Assembly (NCBI GenBank): GCA_035494015.1 | Contig: DATJHJ010000134.1 | Span: 1-17,813 of the forward strand | DNA from: CADCTB01 sp035494015 | GTDB lineage: Bacteria > Actinomycetota > Acidimicrobiia > Acidimicrobiales > AC-14 | Length of the DNA stretch: 17,813 bases | Direction of reading: 5' to 3' | In this document: positions 12,826 to 17,813 of the stretch, piece by piece | Layout: every line of letters starts with the position of its first letter | How positions within the stretch are numbered: position 1 is the stretch's first letter | Notes under the pieces: generated by a model | What the model was told of the DNA's origin: nothing | Seen by the model: only the letters and a program-made list of their open reading frames with translations | Databases searched by the model: none | Position numbers and translations under genes: made by a program

Positions 12826-13035
12826 GTGAGTCGAGTATCGCATGCCATCGACCGCATCCGGGTGAGCTTCGACGAACCGAACCTGGTGGCCAACGCCGGG
12901 CTGCTGCTGCTGGGCACCGTGGCCGTTCGCCTCCAGCTGGAGCGCCTGGTCGGGTCACCGGCGGTCGCCACCCGCGGCAGAGAGGCAATGGCCAGCTCGA
13001 CCTCGCAGAGGCTCTACTCGCCCGGCTCAACGTGA
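12826..13035 (+). pseudogene. Truncated IS1380-family transposase
   Basis: From GTG 12826, with AGGAGG eight bases upstream, about 45 codons match the N-terminus of IS1380 transposases: VSFDEPNLVANAGLLLLG, then VRLQLERLV. The frame then loses similarity (GSPAVATRGREAMASS) and stops at 13033-13035. A full transposase is around 450 residues with a DDE core, so this is a short remnant whose right part has been deleted or replaced. The start region is intact, so it might still be translated into a 69-residue peptide, but no activity is expected. Confidence 0.6.
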
Positions 13036-13595
13036 AATCGGTGCTTCGAGGCTAAACCAAATGTCCAACACCTTGCCGGTTGCAGCCAGTGCCCTGAGGC
13101 CGGCAGCAACGCCCAGGGAGCCTCCGATGCCTCCCCAGCGGGCCGGTGCCCAGCTCGATCTCAACAGTCGGCTGCCTACAATGCCGAACGGAGCCAAGCA
13201 CTGGGGAGGCTGGTAATCGCCCTGAGGTGCGCACCGGGTCGTCGGGCCCGAATCGCTCCCGGCGGTCTCGCCGCTAACCCCGAGGGCCGGCCGATCTTCT
13301 CCGAGCTCAGCCTTCCTCCGACGCAGGGCCCATTCGAGCTCGCACCTCGGCGTGGCCACGGCCGCCTTGTTGCCCGCTGGCGCCCGGTCCGGGTAGGGGT
13401 GGCGCGGGTGAGCGTCGGCCTCCCAGTCAGTGCCATCCTCCCTCGTAGTCGCCTTGGGGCAGGCCCTGAGGAGTGCGCAGGACCTCCTCCGAGGCCAGCC
13501 CACCTCGGCGCGGCGACGACGTCCTCGTTCGCCCGGGGGGTATTCGAGGTCGTCCAGCGCCGCGAAGACCTCGGCGAGGGTGGCGTCGGTAACCT
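13036..13595. other. 560-bp stretch with no recognisable gene
   Basis: Six-frame reading gives only low-complexity or interrupted frames. Two short minus-strand pieces look protein-like: LEVTDATLAEVFAALDDLEY just past the CBS gene stop, and ASEEVLRTPQGLPQGDYEGG near 13430-13500. Both may be scraps of decayed genes. No hairpin or repeat stands out. It is the right end of the transposase-scar region. Confidence 0.35.
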
Positions 13596-14015
13596 CTAGT
13601 TGTTCGACTCGGCGGCGCTGATGTCGGCCAGGCCGGAGCGCTCGTCGAGCTCGATGGCCAGGTCGCCCAGGGAAACGATGCCCACCGGCCGGCCACCCTC
13701 GACCACGGGGACCCGGCGGACGGCCCGCTCCCGCATGAGCTGGACGGTCTGCTGGAGCGAGTCGTCGGGGCCGACGGTCACCAGCTCGTGGGTGCAGATC
13801 TCGTCGACCTTGGTGAACTGGGGGTCGGCGCCTTCGGCCACGGCGCGGACGACGATGTCGCGGTCGGTGACCAGGCCGCACATGTCGCCGTCGTCCATCA
13901 CGATCACGTCGCCGATGTCGTCGTCGCGCATGCGCTTGGCCGCCTCGCTGATGGAGGCCGACCTCGGCAGGGTCACCGGGTTCTCGGTCATGATCTCTCG
14001 TACCGTCTGCGCCAT
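13596..14015 (-). CDS. Two-CBS-domain protein (Hrp1-like)
   Basis: A 139-residue protein made of two CBS domains. The first covers about 6-65 (MTENPVTLPRSASISEAAKR, then IGDVIVMDDGDMCGLVTDRD) and the second about 72-130 (ELVTVGPDDSLQQTVQLM, VRRVPVVEGGRPVGIVSLGD). Such proteins bind adenine nucleotides between paired domains. In length and layout it resembles mycobacterial Hrp1, a hypoxia-induced stand-alone CBS protein, though that similarity does not prove the same regulation. It is cytosolic and has no enzyme domain. ATG 14015 has AGAGGAG eight bases upstream. The gene follows the PPK2 gene on the same strand after a gap of about 70 bases, so co-transcription is possible, which would pair nucleotide sensing with polyphosphate-nucleotide metabolism. 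Confidence 0.88.
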   Translation of the reverse strand: MAQTVREIMTENPVTLPRSASISEAAKRMRDDDIGDVIVMDDGDMCGLVTDRDIVVRAVAEGADPQFTKVDEICTHELVTVGPDDSLQQTVQLMRERAVRRVPVVEGGRPVGIVSLGDLAIELDERSGLADISAAESNN

Positions 14016-14084
14016 CGGGCCGCTCCTCTCGTCGTCTCCGCCGCGACTACCCAGCCCCGCCGCCCGCCATGCGCCCGCCGCCGC

Positions 14085-14900
14085 TTAGACGACCTCGACG
14101 CCGCTCAGATCCTCGGCTGGGGGGTACTGGGGGCCCATGTCCTCCAGGGTCTCGATCAGGATCCGGCTGATCGCCCAGTTGCGGTACCACTTGCGGTCGG
14201 CGGGGATGACGTACCAGGGCGCGTGGTCGGTCGAGGTCCGGCCGATGGCCTCCTCGAAGGCGGCGATGTAATCGTCCCAGCGCTTGCGCTCCTCCAGGTC
14301 CCCGGTGCGGAACTTCCAGCGCTTGGACGGGTCGTCGAGCCGGGCCCGGAAGCGCTCGGCCTGCTCCTCCTTGGAGATGTGCAGGTAGAGCTTGACGATG
14401 CGGGTGCCGGCGGCGGCCAGGTTGGCTTCGAAGTCGTTGATGAACTCGTAGCGGGGCCGCCACACCTTCTCGGGGACCAGGTCGTGCACCCGCACGACCA
14501 GCACGTCCTCGTAGTGCGACCGGTTGAACACCACCACCTCGCCCTTGCCCGGCACCTTGGCGTGGGCCCGCCACAGGAAGTCGTGGCTGCGCTCCTCCTC
14601 GGAGGGCACCTTGAACGAGACCACCCGCGACCCGGCCGGGTTCAGGCCCCGGAAGACGTGCTTGATCGTCCCGTCCTTGCCGCCGGCGTCGATGGCCTGG
14701 AGGACGACGAGCAGCGACCGCTCGCCCTCGGCGTACAGCCGCTCCTGCAGCCCGGCCAACTCCTCGTGCAGGCCCTCGACCACCTCCTGGGTGTCCGCCT
14801 TGTCGCCCGGCGCCCCGTCGGTGCTCCGGGTGTCGATCTCGCCCAGGTCGACCTTCGTTCCCGGCGCCACCCGCCAGCGCCCGCTGTCCCCCTTGGCCAT
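14085..14900 (-). CDS. PPK2-family polyphosphate kinase
   Basis: A 271-residue cytosolic enzyme that transfers phosphate between inorganic polyphosphate and nucleotides. The Walker A region is LQAIDAGGKDGTIKHVF, with NPAGSRVVSFKVPSEEE after it. The Walker B/substrate region is VVFNRSHYEDVLVVRVH, and a basic lid segment follows (EEQAERFRARLDDPSKRWKF). Length and the single PPK2 domain fit the polyphosphate:nucleotide phosphotransferase group, which mostly makes NDP or NTP from polyphosphate; the nucleotide preferred cannot be read directly. ATG 14900 gives the usual family N-terminus, but the ribosome site is weak. A palindromic hairpin upstream separates it from the helicase gene, and the CBS gene lies just downstream. 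Confidence 0.9.
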   Translation of the reverse strand: MAKGDSGRWRVAPGTKVDLGEIDTRSTDGAPGDKADTQEVVEGLHEELAGLQERLYAEGERSLLVVLQAIDAGGKDGTIKHVFRGLNPAGSRVVSFKVPSEEERSHDFLWRAHAKVPGKGEVVVFNRSHYEDVLVVRVHDLVPEKVWRPRYEFINDFEANLAAAGTRIVKLYLHISKEEQAERFRARLDDPSKRWKFRTGDLEERKRWDDYIAAFEEAIGRTSTDHAPWYVIPADRKWYRNWAISRILIETLEDMGPQYPPAEDLSGVEVV

Positions 14901-14919
14901 GCGGGGCAGGCTACGCCCG

Positions 14920-14982
14920 CCCCTTCGTTCTGGCCGCAGTTACCCGCCGTATGCGCGGGTAGGTGCAGCCGAAACGAAGGGG
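14920..14982. terminator. Long interrupted palindrome after the helicase gene
   Basis: CCCCTTCGTT (14920-14929) pairs with 14973-14982, and TACCCGC (14941-14947) with GCGGGTA (14955-14961), giving a long stem with internal mismatches. It starts eight bases past the helicase stop, reading leftward, so it is likely its terminator. Each arm carries a version of a 22-nt motif that also occurs at 17790-17811, so it may be a dispersed palindromic repeat. Confidence 0.6.
14927..14948 (+). repeat. Copy of a 22-nt dispersed motif (left arm of palindrome)
   Basis: This arm contains TGGCCGCAGTTACCCGCC. It differs at two positions from the copy at 17790-17811. A more diverged copy lies on the opposite strand at 14954-14975 and forms the other arm of the palindrome. 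Confidence 0.6.
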
Positions 14983-14989
14983 GGGTCGC

Positions 14990-16684
14990 TCAGCGGGCCC
15001 GGCGGACCGTGGCCTTGCGGCCCTTCAGGGTGGTGGCCCGCAGGGCGCGGACCACCTCGTCGGCGGCGGCCTCGGGCACCTCCACCAGCGAGAAGCGGTC
15101 GGCGATCTCGATGGCCCCGATGTCCCGCCCGCCCAGGCGGGTCTCGCCGGTGATGGCCCCGACCAGGTCTTGCGGGCGGATCCCGGCCGAGCGGCCGGCG
15201 CCCACGAACAGCTGCGTCCGGCCCGCGGCGGGCAGGCGGGCGGGCCGGTCGCGGCCGGCGGCGGGCAGGCGGGGCCGGTCCTCCCGGGGGGCCACCTGCG
15301 GGATCTCGTCCTCCTCGGCGTCGGCCGCCGCCCCGCCGGCCTCGTGGGCCAGCTTCACCGCGGCCATGGCCACCTCCATGACGTCGAACTCGTCGGTCAG
15401 GCTCTCGACCACCACCCGGAACGGCTCGAGGTCGTCCTCCAGCAGGGACTCCTGGAGGCCGGCGCGGGTCAGTTCGAGCCGCCGGGCCCGCAGGTCGGCC
15501 ACGGTCGGCACCTTTTCGACGGTGATCCGCTGCTTGGTGGCCCGCTCGATGGTCTTGAGCATCCGGTGCTCGCGGGGCTCGGCCAGGGTCACGGCGACGC
15601 CCTCGCGCCCGGCCCGGCCCACCCGGCCGATGCGATGGACGTAGGCGTCCGGCGAGCACGGGACGTCGTAGTTGACCACGTGCGTCAGCTGGTCGATGTC
15701 CAGGCCCCGGGCGGCCACGTCGGTGGCCACGACCAGGTCGGCGGTGCCGGCCCGCAGCCGGCCCATCACCCGGTCCCGCTGGTCCTGGGACATGCCCCCG
15801 TGCAGCGCCTCGGCCCGGTAGCCCCGGCCGTTGAGGGTCTCGGTGCTCTGGTCGACCTCGTCCCGCGTCCGGCAGAAGACCAGGGCGGCGGCCGGGGCCT
15901 CCACGTCGAGCACCCGGCCCAGGGTGGCCGCCTTGTAGGCCCGGGGGACGACGTAGGCCACCTGGCGCACGAGCGGCGCCCCCTCGCCGGCGGCCCCGGC
16001 CGGCCGGGCCCCGATGGCGATGCGGACGGGGTCGCGCAGGTGGCGGCGGGCGATGGCGTCGATCCGCGGTGGGAGCGTGGCCGAGAACAGGACGGTCTGG
16101 CGGGTGGCCGGCGTGGCCTCCAGGATGGCCTCGATGTCCTCGGCGAAGCCCATGTCGAGCATCTCGTCCGCCTCGTCCAGGACCACGACCTCGAGGTCGC
16201 CGAGGGCCAGGCTGCCCCGGGCCAGGTGGTCGAGCGCCCGGCCCGGGGTGGCGACGACCACGTCCACGCCCCGGTCGAGCCCACCGAGCTGGCGGCCGAT
16301 GGGCTGGCCCCCGTAGATGGGCAGGACCCGGGCGCCCAGCCCCCGCCCGTAGCGGTGGACCGCCTCGGACACCTGGACGGCCAGCTCCCGGGTGGGGACC
16401 AGGACCAGGGCCACGGGCCGCCGCCCCCGCGAGCCTGGCGCCAGCCGCTGCAGGAGGGGCAGGGCGAAGGCCGCCGTCTTGCCGGTGCCGGTGGCGGCCT
16501 GGCCCAGCAGGTCCCGGCCGGCCAGCAGGGGCGGGATGGCCTCCCACTGGATGGGGGTGGGCTCCTCGTAGCCCAGCTCGTCGAGGGCGGCCAGCAGCTC
16601 GGGCCGCAAGGCCAGGTCGGCAAAGGCCAGGGCCCGAGCGGCCCCCTGAGCGGCGAACCGGGCGTCGTCGACAATCGGGATCAT
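14990..16684 (-). CDS. DEAD-box RNA helicase with DbpA-type RNA-binding tail
   Basis: A 564-residue ATP-dependent RNA helicase. All core motifs are seen: Q motif (GYEEPTPIQ, Gln46), Walker A (ATGTGKT, 64-70), PTRELA (97-102), TPGR (146-149), DEAD (170-173) and SAT (201-203), then VFCRTRDEVD, ATDVAARGLDID and HRIGRVGRAGR in the second RecA-like domain. A flexible acidic linker follows, with a short repeat (RLPAAGR twice). The last 75 residues or so (TQLFVGAGRSAGIRPQDLVG to the end) form a DbpA-like RNA-binding domain, as in DeaD/CsdA proteins acting in ribosome assembly and cold growth. Start ATG 16684. It is followed by a palindromic hairpin and is probably its own transcript. Confidence 0.9.
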   Translation of the reverse strand: MIPIVDDARFAAQGAARALAFADLALRPELLAALDELGYEEPTPIQWEAIPPLLAGRDLLGQAATGTGKTAAFALPLLQRLAPGSRGRRPVALVLVPTRELAVQVSEAVHRYGRGLGARVLPIYGGQPIGRQLGGLDRGVDVVVATPGRALDHLARGSLALGDLEVVVLDEADEMLDMGFAEDIEAILEATPATRQTVLFSATLPPRIDAIARRHLRDPVRIAIGARPAGAAGEGAPLVRQVAYVVPRAYKAATLGRVLDVEAPAAALVFCRTRDEVDQSTETLNGRGYRAEALHGGMSQDQRDRVMGRLRAGTADLVVATDVAARGLDIDQLTHVVNYDVPCSPDAYVHRIGRVGRAGREGVAVTLAEPREHRMLKTIERATKQRITVEKVPTVADLRARRLELTRAGLQESLLEDDLEPFRVVVESLTDEFDVMEVAMAAVKLAHEAGGAAADAEEDEIPQVAPREDRPRLPAAGRDRPARLPAAGRTQLFVGAGRSAGIRPQDLVGAITGETRLGGRDIGAIEIADRFSLVEVPEAAADEVVRALRATTLKGRKATVRRAR

Positions 16685-16713
16685 GGCCGAGTGTGGCCCA
16701 GCCGGGTCAGGAC

Positions 16714-16788
16714 TTACAGTTCCGCGCCCGGACGGGTCGGGCCGGCGCCCGCCCCCGTCTCCTTGCCGGCCAGATCGAGGTTGGTCAT
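16714..16788 (-). CDS. Possible 24-residue peptide overlapping the galT stop
   Basis: ATG 16788 overlaps the galT stop as ATGA, the usual layout for coupled translation, and opens a 24-residue frame beginning MTNLDLAGKETGAGAG. It ends 29 bases before the helicase start. The sequence has no membrane helix or known motif. It may be a small coupled protein, a leftover of a lost gene or chance. Confidence 0.2.
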   Translation of the reverse strand: MTNLDLAGKETGAGAGPTRPGAEL

Positions 16789-17777
16789 GTGGCTCGTTCT
16801 GCCATCTCGACGGCCTCCCGCAAGCGGGTCGCGGTCGCCTCCGGGGCGGTGTCGTTGACGAAGGCGCCGGCCCCCAGCTCCGACCCGGCGAGGTACTTCA
16901 GCTTCTCCGCGGTGCGGTGCAGGGGGGTGAACTCGATGTGGAAGTGGCTGACGTGCTGGTGCTCGCCGTCGTCGGTCGGGGCCTGGTGCATGGACATGAC
17001 GTAGGGGAGCGGGAAGCCGAACAGCCGGTCGTAGCCCCGCACGACCTTGCGGAGGACCTCGGCCAGGCTCAGGCGCTCGGGGTCGGTGAGGTCGAGGAGG
17101 CTGGCCGCGTGGCGGACCGACGTGACGTGGATCTCGTACGGGAACCGGGCCGCGAAGGGCACGAAGGCCACGAAGCTGTGGTCGTGGGCCACGATGCGGA
17201 TGCCATCGGCCCGCTCGCGAGCGACCACGTCGCAGTAGACGCAGGTGCCGTGGCGTTCGATATGGGCCAGGGCGACGTCCAGCTCCCGCCTGGCCCGGGG
17301 CGGGATCTCGGGGTAGGCGTAGATCTGGCCGTGGGGGTGGTGGAGGGTGACCCCGACGGCCACGCCCCGGTTCTCGAAGATGAAGACGTAGGCCACGTCG
17401 TCCCGGGCGCCCAGCTCGGCGTAGCGGTCGGCCCAGACCTCGACGATCTTGGCTATGCGGCCCACCTCCATGTCGGCCAGTGCGAGGTGGTGGTCGTCGG
17501 AGTACACGATCACCTCGTTGGCCCCCGACGAGGGGGCGACGGGGTACAGGGCGGACCCGGCCACCGCCGGCTCCGGCGGTTGGTGGACGAGGGCCGGGAA
17601 CCGGTTCTCGAAGGCGACGACCTCGAAGGCGGCCAGCGGGATCTCCGTGGCCGGGCCGCCCGGCCGGGTGGGACAGAGCGGGCACAGCTCGTCGGACGGC
17701 AGGAACGTCCGGTCCTGCCGCTGCCCGGCGAACATCCGCCATTCACCGGTGACCGGGTCGAAGCGCCGCTCGGTCAC
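16785..17777 (-). CDS. galT: Galactose-1-phosphate uridylyltransferase
   Basis: A 330-residue enzyme of the Leloir pathway that exchanges UDP between UDP-glucose and galactose-1-phosphate in the cytosol. The active-site motif is HHPHGQIYAYPE, with His149 as the expected uridylylated residue. CPLC (C32, C35) with the HH near 96-97 suggests the zinc site of the bacterial enzyme. Further family segments are ERRFDPVTGEW, FENRFPAL and QHVSHFHIEFTPLHR. I chose GTG 17777 because ERRFDPVTGEW is the typical family start and AGGGGAG lies just upstream; the open frame runs to the window edge but its first residues are unlike the family. Other galactose genes may lie outside the window. Confidence 0.9.
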   Translation of the reverse strand: MTERRFDPVTGEWRMFAGQRQDRTFLPSDELCPLCPTRPGGPATEIPLAAFEVVAFENRFPALVHQPPEPAVAGSALYPVAPSSGANEVIVYSDDHHLALADMEVGRIAKIVEVWADRYAELGARDDVAYVFIFENRGVAVGVTLHHPHGQIYAYPEIPPRARRELDVALAHIERHGTCVYCDVVARERADGIRIVAHDHSFVAFVPFAARFPYEIHVTSVRHAASLLDLTDPERLSLAEVLRKVVRGYDRLFGFPLPYVMSMHQAPTDDGEHQHVSHFHIEFTPLHRTAEKLKYLAGSELGAGAFVNDTAPEATATRLREAVEMAERAT

Positions 17778-17789
17778 TGCTCCCCTGGC

Positions 17790-17811
17790 GTTTTGGCTGC
17801 AGTTACCCGCC
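17790..17811 (+). repeat. Second locus of the dispersed 22-nt motif, upstream of galT
   Basis: GTTTTGGCTGCAGTTACCCG and the next two bases repeat 14927-14948 with two differences. TTTTGG at its left and CCAA at the window edge (17810-17813) could be the two sides of another hairpin whose right side is cut off. It lies just before the galT start. Confidence 0.55.
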
Positions 17812-17813
17812 AA

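Noticed and set aside
13027..13881. Minus-strand frame through and beyond the CBS gene
   Set aside because: It shadows the CBS gene in another frame. The piece just past the CBS stop (LEVTDATLAEVF) looks protein-like, but it has no start or domain and may be a scrap.
14963..16858. 631-codon open frame on the plus strand
   Set aside because: It lies antisense to the helicase gene, whose motifs are unmistakable; the composition is Gly/Pro/Ala/Arg filler.

Overview
The window is about 17.8 kb of very GC-rich DNA. Strong third-position G/C bias, LAXTG-type sorting tails, a twin-arginine-exported Mau-like protein, a PPK2 kinase and an NHEJ-type LigD protein point to a high-GC Actinomycetota, possibly Acidimicrobiia or a relative. 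That placement is inference. No tRNA, rRNA or CRISPR array was seen.

Left part, plus strand (1-5223): the tail of one LAXTG surface protein, a hairpin terminator, a small unknown protein, a second complete LAXTG protein and a lipoprotein. Then comes a compact cluster that looks like a repurposed methylamine-dehydrogenase (mau) maturation module. It encodes a MauE-like membrane protein apparently read from a leaderless mRNA, a Tat-exported cysteine-rich protein like the dehydrogenase light chain but fused to a ricin-type lectin and lacking one of the two cofactor tryptophans, a membrane-anchored MauD-like thioredoxin, a 25-residue membrane peptide, a polytopic membrane protein and a small unknown protein. 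No heavy chain or MauG is present. My reading is that MauD/MauE-type oxidative folding machinery here serves a disulfide-rich secreted lectin rather than an amine dehydrogenase.

Middle part (5293-10936): a PI-PLC-like phosphodiesterase (minus) diverges from a 748-residue protein (plus). The latter combines a duplicated N-terminal motif, a domain resembling G1 glutamic peptidases with both catalytic residues in place, and a seven-bladed PLL-type beta-propeller. After a pair of tandem hairpins come, on the minus strand, a BON-domain protein, two strong hairpins and a LigD-type phosphoesterase-polymerase protein without a ligase domain.

Scar region (about 10940-13595): no intact conserved gene. 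It holds remnants of IS110, IS630 and IS1380 family transposases, an AT-richer pair of minus-strand genes (a frameshifted lipoprotein and a small protein faintly like a sigma factor), short repeats and unassigned sequence. It looks like a repeatedly used insertion site.

Right part, minus strand (13596-17777): housekeeping-type genes for a two-CBS-domain protein, a PPK2 polyphosphate kinase, a DEAD-box RNA helicase with a DbpA-type RNA-binding tail, and galactose-1-phosphate uridylyltransferase. A palindromic repeat follows the helicase gene, and a third copy of its arm lies at the right window edge.
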